Shown piece after piece: positions 52,196-60,616 of a stretch of DNA of 64,000 nt; position 1 is the stretch's first letter, and every line of letters starts with the position of its first letter. Source of the stretch: JAFAHS01 sp046728175 (GTDB lineage: Bacteria > Desulfobacterota > Binatia > Binatales > Binataceae). The DNA is taken from contig JBKPEA010000003.1 of assembly GCA_046728175.1 (NCBI GenBank), forward strand, positions 62,001-126,000. The letters are read 5' to 3'. Made by a program: the position numbers and the translations under genes. The notes beneath the pieces are model-generated. The model worked only from the letters and a program-made list of their open reading frames with translations, was not told the origin of the DNA and ran no database searches.

Positions 52196-54595
52196 TCAGT
52201 TGGCTTGCGCAGTCCAGGAGCCGCGCTCGCCCGAGGGCGACGACTCGAAGGTGCCTGCCAGGGTGTCGCCGTGGCGCTTGCCTTCGAAATAGTAGGTCTC
52301 GGAGCCGTAAGGAACCTGGAATTGCATGTGCTCGCCATCCGACATGGACCGGGTGAAGCCTTCGATTTGCGTCGGACCGAATCCGTCCTGATGAATCACC
52401 ATCTCGCCGTGCAGAAATCCGTTGGGCTGCGGGCGCAGGCGCAGTTCCAGGTCCGGATGACCGCCGCCCGGCAGGCCGCTGATGGTCCCGGTTGCGACGG
52501 TGGCGCCAAACAGATCCGGTCCGGTCGAGCTTAGGCCGCCGCCAAATCCGCTGCCGCCGCTCCCGCTCGGAAGACCGTATCCACCCCGGAAGCCGCCGCT
52601 CGGATTCGACGCGGTATCCGAAACCACGCGGAATCGGCGCTGCCCGAAATACTGGCCGTTTAGATAAAAGTTGACGGTGTAGGTCCCCGGCAGAAACGCT
52701 CCACCACGGGAATTACCCACCCGTCCGCTGAAGGTCGCGATCCTCTGATTGCTGGCAACGTTCTGCCAATCGTTGACGCTGCCCAGCGTGCGTCCATCGG
52801 GTGCCACGTAAGCCGCATCCACTCGATATTGCCCGGGCTCGAGCCCGTAAAGCCGGTTGTCGAAAGAGACCTGCCAGCCCACGAACAGCACCTTGGATGC
52901 GTCGAACGAGGTCGAGGAGCCTGACAGCGGGGTGCCGGTCTTGGTGGTATTCAGAAACTCGATTTCCCGGAGTTCCAGCGGCTTGCGACGCCGCTCGTCG
53001 ATCATGGCGAGCTTGCGCGCCTCATCTTTGCGCTTTTGCTCGTCGGCTTTTTCGGCAGCGGCGCTGGCGGCCGCCTCGGCTTCGGCTTTCTTGCGCGCCG
53101 CGAGATCCTGGGTCACGGCAAATGCGTTTTCGCCCAGCAGATCGTTGTTCGAATACAGCGCCACCTTGTATTGACCGGGTGGTTTTTCGGTCATGGTCGG
53201 CATCAGCGCGACGCCGGAGAATTCCGCGGTCTTCTGTGCGGGACCGATAAACATGTCGGCGGCGCTCGAGGCGATCTGGAGTCCACTCGGGTCGTAGAAG
53301 CGCGCCTCGACTTTTTCCGATCGTCCCTCCAGCCCGGCCAACGCATTCTTGAAGGTTGCGGTCCATTTGAGGTAGCGCGCGTTGGTCAGGTCGGTGTCGT
53401 TGAACGACGCCTGCGGCGGCGCGATGGTGGTGCCCTCGCGCGTTGACAAGGCCAGAGTCAGCTGTTCGAAATCCAGCGGATGCGAGCGCGCCTTCGCGAC
53501 CGTTTCCTCGTGCTTCCACGGGAGAGCATCGATGTAGTCCTTGATCCCGAGCCGCGATTGGAGCTGCGGGTCCGAATAGATGTAGGTCGAACCGAAAGCG
53601 ATGCCGCCGAGAATCACGCAAAAGATCAGGAACGACGCGGCGCGGCGTGCGGCGCTCCGCGGCCGGCGCGCGGGCAGCATCGTGGTTGACTCGAGGTCCC
53701 TGGCCATCAACGAGAGGTCCGCGGTGCCGCTGCGCGCACTTACGCCCAGGGCGCCGGAGGTCGGCAGTCCGGTTCCGTACAGCATCATGTCGCGGAATTG
53801 CTGAACGTTGGCCGGGCGGGCGGTCGCCTCATAGCTGAGCGCGGCGTCGATCGCCCCCCCCAGGTTCGCCGAAGTCTCGCGGCGCAGGTCCCTGACCTTG
53901 GGAAATGCAAACGGCGGAAACTTTTCCGGATCGCGCCCGGTCAGCGCGTAATGCAGGGTGGCGCCGAGCGAGTAAATGTCGCTGCGCGGATCGACATTGC
54001 CCTGGTATTGCTCGGGCGGCGCAAAGCCGAGCGTCCCGATCATGGTGCCCTTGCGCGCGCCCTTGAACAGCCGCGCGATCCCGAAATCGATCAGGACCAC
54101 CCGTCCCTTCGGCGTGATCATCACGTTCGAGGGCTTCATGTCGCGGTAGATGATGGGAGGCTCGTGTCCGTGCAGGTAGGACAGCACGTCGCAGAGTTGG
54201 CGCGCGATGTCGACGATCAGCCCTTCCGGCAGTGGTCCCTTGCGCGCGGCCATCTCCTCCTCGAGATTGCGACCCTCGACATACTCCATCACCAGGTAAT
54301 GGCGGTTCTTGTCGTCGAACCGATCGGTGATCGCGGGAATCGCCTGATGTTTGAGCTGCGCGAGCGTATCCGCCTCGCGTGCGAAGTACTCGTTGGCTTC
54401 GATACGCTGCGCCTGGTCGATGAAATGATCGACCATCTCCTTGATCGCGCAGGGGCGGTTGGCCAGGCGCTGATCGCGAGCGAGGTAAACCATCCCCATG
54501 CCGCCGCCGCCGAGCAAACGCTCGATCGCGTAGCGGCCCTGAAGGACGGTGCCCGCCACGAGCGGGCCGGTCACCTGATTTGCCGTATCAGCCAT
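52196..54595 (-). CDS. Transmembrane Ser/Thr protein kinase with duplicated beta module
   Basis: A 799-residue kinase. Residues 20-275 are a full Hanks-type domain: glycine loop GGGGMGMVY, Lys52, YRDMKPSN (Asp152) and DFG (170-172). A membrane helix follows at 319-338. Outside are two similar beta units (about 376-495 and 541-658; GQYKVALYSNNDLLGENAF and GTYTVNFYLNGQYFGQRRF), separated by a charged helical linker of about 43 residues, then a Gly/Ser stretch and a C-terminal beta domain (about 700-799). Its start abuts the stop of the PP2C gene, and it is the last of a five-gene signalling cluster. Confidence 0.92.
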   Translation of the reverse strand: MADTANQVTGPLVAGTVLQGRYAIERLLGGGGMGMVYLARDQRLANRPCAIKEMVDHFIDQAQRIEANEYFAREADTLAQLKHQAIPAITDRFDDKNRHYLVMEYVEGRNLEEEMAARKGPLPEGLIVDIARQLCDVLSYLHGHEPPIIYRDMKPSNVMITPKGRVVLIDFGIARLFKGARKGTMIGTLGFAPPEQYQGNVDPRSDIYSLGATLHYALTGRDPEKFPPFAFPKVRDLRRETSANLGGAIDAALSYEATARPANVQQFRDMMLYGTGLPTSGALGVSARSGTADLSLMARDLESTTMLPARRPRSAARRAASFLIFCVILGGIAFGSTYIYSDPQLQSRLGIKDYIDALPWKHEETVAKARSHPLDFEQLTLALSTREGTTIAPPQASFNDTDLTNARYLKWTATFKNALAGLEGRSEKVEARFYDPSGLQIASSAADMFIGPAQKTAEFSGVALMPTMTEKPPGQYKVALYSNNDLLGENAFAVTQDLAARKKAEAEAAASAAAEKADEQKRKDEARKLAMIDERRRKPLELREIEFLNTTKTGTPLSGSSTSFDASKVLFVGWQVSFDNRLYGLEPGQYRVDAAYVAPDGRTLGSVNDWQNVASNQRIATFSGRVGNSRGGAFLPGTYTVNFYLNGQYFGQRRFRVVSDTASNPSGGFRGGYGLPSGSGGSGFGGGLSSTGPDLFGATVATGTISGLPGGGHPDLELRLRPQPNGFLHGEMVIHQDGFGPTQIEGFTRSMSDGEHMQFQVPYGSETYYFEGKRHGDTLAGTFESSPSGERGSWTAQAN

Positions 54596-56566
54596 CTAGT
54601 TCGCGAACACCACCGCCACCGAGATGTTGTCCGTACCGCCGGCGGCATTGGCCGCGGCTATCAGCTCGCGCGCGGCCTGGTCGGGACTGCTGTGCCGGCG
54701 CAGAATTTTCGCAATCTCGGGATCGTCTACGTGCGCGGTAAGTCCATCGCTGCACAGCAGCATCCGGTCACCACGCCGGAGTTTTAGCGTCACGCCCTCC
54801 GCCCCCGCCGGACCGCTCTGGCGCGCGCCGAGCGAGCGGGTGATCACATTCTTGTGCTCGTGATCCTTCGCTTCTTCGGCGGTGATCTGGCCAATCTCGA
54901 CCAGCCGTTGAACCAGCGAATGATCTTTGGTCACCTGCTTGAACGTTCCACCTTCAAGAACGTACCCGCGGCTGTCGCCCACCCAAGCCAGGGCGACCTC
55001 CGGCGGCCGCACCAGCGCGCTAACCCCCGTGGAACCCATCCCGCGCGATTCGGGATGAGCCGTCTGATATTCGATGATCTTCGAATTTGCTTCTTCGAGT
55101 GCCGCGACCATTAGCTTGCAAGGGTCCAGCATATTGGCGCCCGCAAGTCGTTCCTGAACATAGCCGCGGATCGTCGCAACAGCAATTGCCGCCGCGACCT
55201 CTCCGGCCTCGGCGCCGCCCATGCCATCGCAGACGACATACAAGTGATTCTCCGCCGGTTCGATGAGCGAGTCTCGCCGGTATTCGACCGCCATCACGGC
55301 GTCCTCGTTATGCTCGCGTACCATCCCGACGTCGCTCAGCACGGCGGCACTGACCTGGACATCGCCAAGCAGCCTGATCATTTCGGTCTTGAGGTCGTCG
55401 ATGGTTTCCCAGCGGTCCTTGGCGTCGAACAGCAGCGCCCGCCGCACCGCTTGCTCGAGGTCGGGCGTGACGACGTGGGGCGGATAGAACCTCACCACCC
55501 CGGCTTCCTCGCGCCAGCTCTCGCTCTCCAGCCGCTCTCCGGTCAGCCAGGTGTAGAGCAGGGCGCCGGCGGAAAAGATATCCGCGCGCTTGTCGATCCG
55601 TTTGCCGCGATAGATTTCCGGCGCCGTGTAGCCGTCGTTGAAAATCGGCTCCGCTTGCAATTCGTTGTCATTGCTGACGTAGTCGAGCCCGGTCAACTTG
55701 ATTCTGCCGCCTTTGGTAACCGCGATTGACTGCGGGCAGATGTCATTCAGACGCAATCCGCGGCGATGAACAAAGGCAATGGCCTGGCAGACCTGGATAG
55801 TAGCGGCGATCGCTTCGGCCTCGCTGGTTTTGGAAGAACCGCGATGCAGGGCGGTCAGGTCCTCGTCTTGATAGACGAGATACACGCGCCCATCCTGCGC
55901 AAAGCCCTCGATCGCGCGCTGAAAGGCCGGATGATTCAGCGTAAGCGACAGCGCCAGCACCCGGCCGAATACTTCACCGAGGTCATTTTCACTCTGGGAG
56001 AGTAAGTTTTGTTCGCTGGCCTGCGCGAGGGCTTCTTCCGCCTGACTGGGGGCAGCTTCCACTTTGGTGGTCGCACCGTTGCTCGCCGCCGGTGGCGGCT
56101 CCCCGGTCCCAGATTCCGCCGAGGGTGCGGGTTCGGCCTCCGTCACCTGGGCAGCGCCGCTCTCGCCGGGCGCGGATGCTTGCACGACGGGCGGCGCCTT
56201 CAGTTCCGCAGTTTTTGCCGTCGGCCCGTTAGGATCGGGTGACGGGGCGGCCTCAGGCGGCAAATCGGGCGGCTCTTCCTTGCCCGAGTCGTCGCGCCGG
56301 TCGGCCCGGCGTTCGCGGATGATGAAAGATTCGGTTTTGCCTTCCTGGATGCGGCGCACCCGATAGCGGTTTTCGATCGACGATCCCGGCAGAGTTTCGA
56401 CGACTTCGAACCCATCCTTGAGAGTCGCGCCCGCCGCGAGCGGCTTGGGCTTCGAGGGGGCGGCGGCAGAGGAGGGGGCGGCGGCTCCGGTCAGTCCCTG
56501 GCCGCAACGGTCGCAGAATTTCGCGTCATCCTGAGCGACTTCACCGCATTGGGGACAGGTGATCAT
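54596..56566 (-). CDS. Zinc-ribbon, pseudokinase and PP2C phosphatase fusion
   Basis: A 656-residue protein in three parts. A zinc ribbon (Cys4, Cys7, Cys18, Cys21) is followed by a kinase-like domain (about 55-400) interrupted by a Pro/Ala-rich insert (about 92-195). HRD-K reads LND-C (274-277) and DFG is replaced by GLD, with no VAIK lysine, so ATP-dependent catalysis is very unlikely. The C-terminal PP2C domain (about 405-656) keeps CDGMGG, GSTG, WVGDSRGY, SDGL and GGTDNIS metal positions and should dephosphorylate Ser/Thr. It may reverse the kinases encoded on either side. Confidence 0.93.
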   Translation of the reverse strand: MITCPQCGEVAQDDAKFCDRCGQGLTGAAAPSSAAAPSKPKPLAAGATLKDGFEVVETLPGSSIENRYRVRRIQEGKTESFIIRERRADRRDDSGKEEPPDLPPEAAPSPDPNGPTAKTAELKAPPVVQASAPGESGAAQVTEAEPAPSAESGTGEPPPAASNGATTKVEAAPSQAEEALAQASEQNLLSQSENDLGEVFGRVLALSLTLNHPAFQRAIEGFAQDGRVYLVYQDEDLTALHRGSSKTSEAEAIAATIQVCQAIAFVHRRGLRLNDICPQSIAVTKGGRIKLTGLDYVSNDNELQAEPIFNDGYTAPEIYRGKRIDKRADIFSAGALLYTWLTGERLESESWREEAGVVRFYPPHVVTPDLEQAVRRALLFDAKDRWETIDDLKTEMIRLLGDVQVSAAVLSDVGMVREHNEDAVMAVEYRRDSLIEPAENHLYVVCDGMGGAEAGEVAAAIAVATIRGYVQERLAGANMLDPCKLMVAALEEANSKIIEYQTAHPESRGMGSTGVSALVRPPEVALAWVGDSRGYVLEGGTFKQVTKDHSLVQRLVEIGQITAEEAKDHEHKNVITRSLGARQSGPAGAEGVTLKLRRGDRMLLCSDGLTAHVDDPEIAKILRRHSSPDQAARELIAAANAAGGTDNISVAVVFAN

Positions 56567-56572
56567 GCGCCG

Positions 56573-58264
56573 CTAGCCTCTTCTAAACTGCAATATAGCA
56601 CCACCCAGGATCACCTGGTCGCGATCTTTCAGCTGGTAGAGCTGATCGCGCCCAAGTTTCCCCCGCCCTGCGATGAAAGTCCCGTTCATGCTGCCAAGGT
56701 CGCGGATAAAAAAGTCCTCGCCACGGCGGATAATTTCGGCGTGACGGCGCGAAACCCGATCTACGCCGCGCTTTACCGTCACGAGGTCGATGTCCAGGGC
56801 ATCCGACGCGCTCTGCGAGCGGCCGATCACGGTGCGGTGGAGGTTGAGCTGAAATTCGGTTTCGTCACCCCGTACTATCAACCGCGCGCGGACCTCCGAA
56901 GGTTCCTCCCCACGCGCATCCCGCAAGATTGGTGCCTGACCCACCGGCGCCCTGCGCGGCGTCGGGGAGCGCGAGCCAGTTCGGGACGGACGCGACTCGC
57001 CGGTCGGTGCGAGAGGCTCGGCGGCGCGCGACTGCGCGGGCCTCTCAAGCTCCTGGGTCTTTGCGGTTGAAGAAGGACGCGGCTCGCCGGCGGCGGGTTG
57101 GATGACCGAGGCTACCAGTTTTGATCGCAGCCCGCGCTCGATCAGCGCCTTGGCCCGAACCCCCAGCTCGATGGCCTTTTTGACCGGCGGGCTTATGGTC
57201 CGCAGCGCCTCGGACGAGCCGGCTGCTCCGGGCGGGGCAGTCACGTCGACTGGTGGTGAAGGATTGGTCAGCACCACCGTCGGCATGTTGGTGATGGACG
57301 ACGGCGTTGGCACTGCGCGAGGCGTCGCGGTGATCGAGCGGGGAGCTGGTGGGCTTGGTCTCGCCCGGCGCGGAGGCTGACTAATCGGGCTTGACAATAC
57401 GACGGTCGGCATCGTGCCGAGCGAGCCGCTCGCATGCCCATTGTGCGCGCTGTCTTCCGGGGCGGGCTCGGGCAGCGCATCGAGCATCGCGCGGGCCGAC
57501 GGAAAGCGTTTGGCGATTTCGTGATTCAACGCTCGATCAACGGCTCCTGCCGTGGCGCCGGAGACCTCGGGGGCAAGCTGCTTTACCGGGGGAAAGCTGA
57601 ACGGCGGCTCCAGTACGGGATCGCGGCCGGTCAGCAGATGATGCATGGTCGCCGCCAGCGAATAGAGGTCGGAGCGCGGCTCGACATTGCCGACGTACTG
57701 TTCGGGAGGCGCATAGCCGGGCGAGCCGATCTGGGTTGCGCGACCACTCTTGGGCAAAAATCGCGCGATTCCGAAGTCGATGAGCATCGCGCGGCCTACC
57801 TTGTCGATCATGATATTGCCCGGCTTGAGATCGCGATAAACGATGGACGGGTTTTGCGAGTGGAGGAACTCCAGCACGGACAGAATCTGCCGCGCCCATC
57901 TCAGGGTCCGGTCTTCACCGAGCTTGCCGCCCGACTGCTGGATGATCTTCTCGAGGTCGCCGCCGGCCACGAACTCCATCACCATGTAGTGGCGGCTGTT
58001 TTCGGCGAAGTGGTCGATCAGCGTCGGGATGCCGGGATGGGACAGGCGCGCGAGCACGGTCGCCTCGCGCGTGAAATCCTCGATGGCTTTTTTTTCGGCG
58101 ATTCCGTCGCCCAGGATCATTTCCTTGACCGCGACGGGCCGATTGGCAAGGCGGGTGTCGTTGGACAGGTAGACCCGGCCCATGCCGCCCACGCCGAGAA
58201 CCTTCCGTACTCGGTATCGATTGTCGAGGAGATGGCCCTCGGAGAGCGGCTCACCCGGATTCAT
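56573..58264 (-). CDS. Ser/Thr protein kinase with C-terminal FHA domain
   Basis: A 563-residue cytosolic protein. Residues 15-265 form an active-looking kinase (GVGGMGRVYL, Lys47, YRDLKPGN with Asp145, DFG 163-165). A low-complexity linker (about 266-455) contains two near-identical threonine motifs, MPTVVLSSP (285-293) and MPTVVLTNP (327-335). The FHA domain (about 458-563) has VIGRS, SRRHAEI and NGTFI, the phosphothreonine-binding positions. FHA-linked kinases often bind their own or partner kinase phosphothreonines. No transmembrane segment. Confidence 0.93.
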   Translation of the reverse strand: MNPGEPLSEGHLLDNRYRVRKVLGVGGMGRVYLSNDTRLANRPVAVKEMILGDGIAEKKAIEDFTREATVLARLSHPGIPTLIDHFAENSRHYMVMEFVAGGDLEKIIQQSGGKLGEDRTLRWARQILSVLEFLHSQNPSIVYRDLKPGNIMIDKVGRAMLIDFGIARFLPKSGRATQIGSPGYAPPEQYVGNVEPRSDLYSLAATMHHLLTGRDPVLEPPFSFPPVKQLAPEVSGATAGAVDRALNHEIAKRFPSARAMLDALPEPAPEDSAHNGHASGSLGTMPTVVLSSPISQPPRRARPSPPAPRSITATPRAVPTPSSITNMPTVVLTNPSPPVDVTAPPGAAGSSEALRTISPPVKKAIELGVRAKALIERGLRSKLVASVIQPAAGEPRPSSTAKTQELERPAQSRAAEPLAPTGESRPSRTGSRSPTPRRAPVGQAPILRDARGEEPSEVRARLIVRGDETEFQLNLHRTVIGRSQSASDALDIDLVTVKRGVDRVSRRHAEIIRRGEDFFIRDLGSMNGTFIAGRGKLGRDQLYQLKDRDQVILGGAILQFRRG

Positions 58265-58339
58265 TCAGCATCATCGATCCCCGGCGATGGCTCTGCGGAC
58301 AGGGCCAGCCGGCGCGCCGCTTCCCATGCCGGGCAGCGT

Positions 58340-58957
58340 TCAAGAGATCGGATCTATCGTAAGTTTCAAAAATGTCTTGCCAATAATGATCTCGTCACCG
58401 GTCTTGAGTTCGACGGGAGTGCCGGGTTGCAGGCGCGCCCCGCGGTTCACGTAGGTGCCGTTCAAGCTTCCAATGTCCTCAACGGTTATCTTGCCTTCCG
58501 CGATTCTGATCAGCGCGTGCTTACGCGAAATCTTAGCCTCCGGATCGTCCGCATCGAGGTCGACTTCCGGGAATGCTCCGGTCTCCGGATCCCAGCGCCC
58601 GACCAAATTGTTTCCATCCTCGAGCGGAAACTCCTGGTCCTTGCGCGGGCTGCCGCGCACTATCTTGAGCCGCGCCTTGAAGGCCGCCACCGCCGCTGCG
58701 GCGGCAGGCGCGGGAGCTTCGGCCGGAGCCGCGCTCTCAGGCTTGATTTCTCCGGTCGGCGCTTCCGATGGTTTCGACTCCGCGGCGGGTTGAGCGTCCG
58801 CGGGTTTCTCCGCCTCCGGCCCCGCGGCCGGAGCCTCAGGAGCGGCAGCACCTGCGGGCGGCGCCGATGTGTCAGCTGCGGCCAGCTTCGCGCCGCACCC
58901 GTCGCAATAGTCGAGACCGTCCATGTTTTCGTAGCCGCATTCGCTGCACTTGATCAT
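58340..58957 (-). CDS. Zinc-ribbon FHA domain protein
   Basis: A 205-residue adaptor-like protein. The N-terminal ribbon has Cys4, Cys7, Cys18 and Cys21, the same spacing as in the PP2C fusion. A Pro/Ala/Glu linker follows, then an FHA domain (about 97-203) with LVGRWD, SRKHALI and LNGTYVN, the complete phosphothreonine-binding set. It lacks catalysis and probably tethers phosphorylated partners. It lies between the VWA and kinase-FHA genes. Confidence 0.9.
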   Translation of the reverse strand: MIKCSECGYENMDGLDYCDGCGAKLAAADTSAPPAGAAAPEAPAAGPEAEKPADAQPAAESKPSEAPTGEIKPESAAPAEAPAPAAAAAVAAFKARLKIVRGSPRKDQEFPLEDGNNLVGRWDPETGAFPEVDLDADDPEAKISRKHALIRIAEGKITVEDIGSLNGTYVNRGARLQPGTPVELKTGDEIIIGKTFLKLTIDPIS

Positions 58958-59017
58958 AGCCGTCCCCTATCCTCTAGCGCGGGACTTTCGCGCGACCGGT
59001 TCCTTATCGCCATCTCG

Positions 59018-60310
59018 CTACTCGGGCTTGCCGAAATCCTTCAACGCGTCGGGATCGAGCATCTGGGTCTTGCGCACCACTGCCTGTGCCTGGAGCAGGG
59101 TGGTCTTGGCCGCCTTGGTCTGGAGGGTCTGGGTTTTCTTGACCTGGTCGAGCAGACCGGCCAGCGCCTGGGTCGCTTTGGAAAGCCCCAGCCGCTGAGT
59201 GCCCTGGATGGCATTGCCGAGCAGGCGCGTGGCGCGATCGACGTTGCCGGCCTTGAGTTCCTCCTCCGCCTTCGCCTGCAGCTTGGCGATCGAGACCTGG
59301 TCAACCAGGCTCATCACGCGTCCGTTGCGTTTGCTGGTCAGAGTGCGGTCCAGCGTGTATTCGATGGCTAACTCGCAGGTGGCTTGAGCCTCGCCGGTCC
59401 CCGGAACTTCATAGTGAAAGGTGCTTTGCAGAATGCGTACGCTCCCCGGATTGCGCGGCGGCAGCACCAGGGTCAGAAGAACCGAACCCGGTACCGCGGT
59501 CTCTAGGTCGCCAATATCGTAACTGATTTTGCGATCCTCACCGACCAGGGGCGAGCCCATCGCATAGATCTCCGGTGACGCGCGGAATGACTCGCGGATT
59601 TGCACGCCCTGCGAGAGGGTCACATCGATCCGGCCGTTGCGCACCGTGACGGAACGCAGTCCGAGCAACTCGTCCTCGAAAATATTGGGAATCTCGGCCG
59701 GGTTTCCGATGAAGTGATACTTGCCGTTGGAATCCTGCGCCAGGCGCATCAGTAGCTTTTCATTGAACTCGACGCCCACTCCGATGGTCGAAAAGGAAAT
59801 CTGTTCGCGATTCTGCTGCACCAGGTCGATGCAGGCCGTCTCCTGGTAAGTCTGGCCGTCGGTCAGAACCAGCACCCGGTTTAGTCGCGACGCGTCGAGG
59901 TTCTTCTTGACTTCATCGATCGCCGCCCGCATCCCGAGCGCCATCTGGGTGCCACCGCCGATATCCAGCAGGTCGATTTCGTCAACCGCGCGCCGGACCG
60001 CGTCGCGATTGCGCGCCTGCTCCGGCGTCACGATGACCTTGGCCGAATCGGCGAAGGCGACAATCGCAACCTTGTCCTCGGGTGCGAGACTGTCGGCCAG
60101 AAATTTGACGGCGTCGACCACAAACTCAAGCCGCTGCTCATCATACATCGAGCCCGAGCGGTCAATGACCACGCCCAGATTCAGCGGCAATCGACCGCCG
60201 CCCTTACCCCGTGCCACCGCCTCGAGGAGCACATAAAGAACGAAGTTTTCCGCGCTCGAGAGTACGTACTGACTGCTGGAAAGCGCTTCGAAGCTCAACG
60301 GCTGCGCCAT
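59018..60310 (-). CDS. VWA-domain protein of the kinase/phosphatase cluster
   Basis: A 430-residue protein. Residues 43-225 are a von Willebrand A domain with a complete MIDAS: Asp50, Ser52 and Ser54 in DRSGS, Thr121, and Asp151 in LTDGQT. The beta-rich middle (about 230-340) and helical C-terminus (about 345-430, with QAKAEEELKAGNVDRATRLLG) resemble VIT-like/VWA proteins of the TerY-P and FHA-signalling type. No signal peptide. It is the first gene of the minus-strand cluster 60310-52196 and probably provides a metal-dependent scaffold. Confidence 0.9.
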   Translation of the reverse strand: MAQPLSFEALSSSQYVLSSAENFVLYVLLEAVARGKGGGRLPLNLGVVIDRSGSMYDEQRLEFVVDAVKFLADSLAPEDKVAIVAFADSAKVIVTPEQARNRDAVRRAVDEIDLLDIGGGTQMALGMRAAIDEVKKNLDASRLNRVLVLTDGQTYQETACIDLVQQNREQISFSTIGVGVEFNEKLLMRLAQDSNGKYHFIGNPAEIPNIFEDELLGLRSVTVRNGRIDVTLSQGVQIRESFRASPEIYAMGSPLVGEDRKISYDIGDLETAVPGSVLLTLVLPPRNPGSVRILQSTFHYEVPGTGEAQATCELAIEYTLDRTLTSKRNGRVMSLVDQVSIAKLQAKAEEELKAGNVDRATRLLGNAIQGTQRLGLSKATQALAGLLDQVKKTQTLQTKAAKTTLLQAQAVVRKTQMLDPDALKDFGKPE

Positions 60311-60616
60311 TCTGGTTAGTCTCCCGCTGCCAATTCTAAGGGTAACGTTTGGGAGTTGGCAACCAACTGCTTAGAGTACGAAACCAGCTTGCACAAGGCT
60401 ACGGCACTGCCAGGTTTGTCTTTGGTGCCTGGTTGAACTCGGCGATGCTCGCGCCCCCCGCAAAGGGCTCCTCCCGGACTCGACAGTATCTCCGGGTTGA
60501 GAAATCCCGCCCTTCCTCCCGGCGGTCGGCATTTTGGCCCGCCATAACGCTTGGGCTATGATTGGCGACGCATTTGTCGGACGCAAAAGCGACGGATGCC
60601 GAGCGGAGACTTGCCT
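60311..60616. other. Divergent gap before the signalling cluster and the thiolase gene
   Basis: A 306-base gap with no gene seen. Both the VWA-led operon and the thiolase gene start here in opposite directions, so it carries both promoters. GGAG at 60605-60608 precedes the thiolase ATG. No operator was recognised. Confidence 0.45.

Noticed and set aside
57434..59371. 645-residue plus-strand frame
   Set aside because: It spans three genes of the kinase cluster antisense and mixes low-complexity Arg/Gly runs; the minus-strand genes have full catalytic motifs.
52196..60310. Type VI secretion or tellurite-resistance locus
   Set aside because: Kinase, PP2C, FHA and VWA genes are present but no Tss, Hcp, VgrG or Ter gene occurs in the window.
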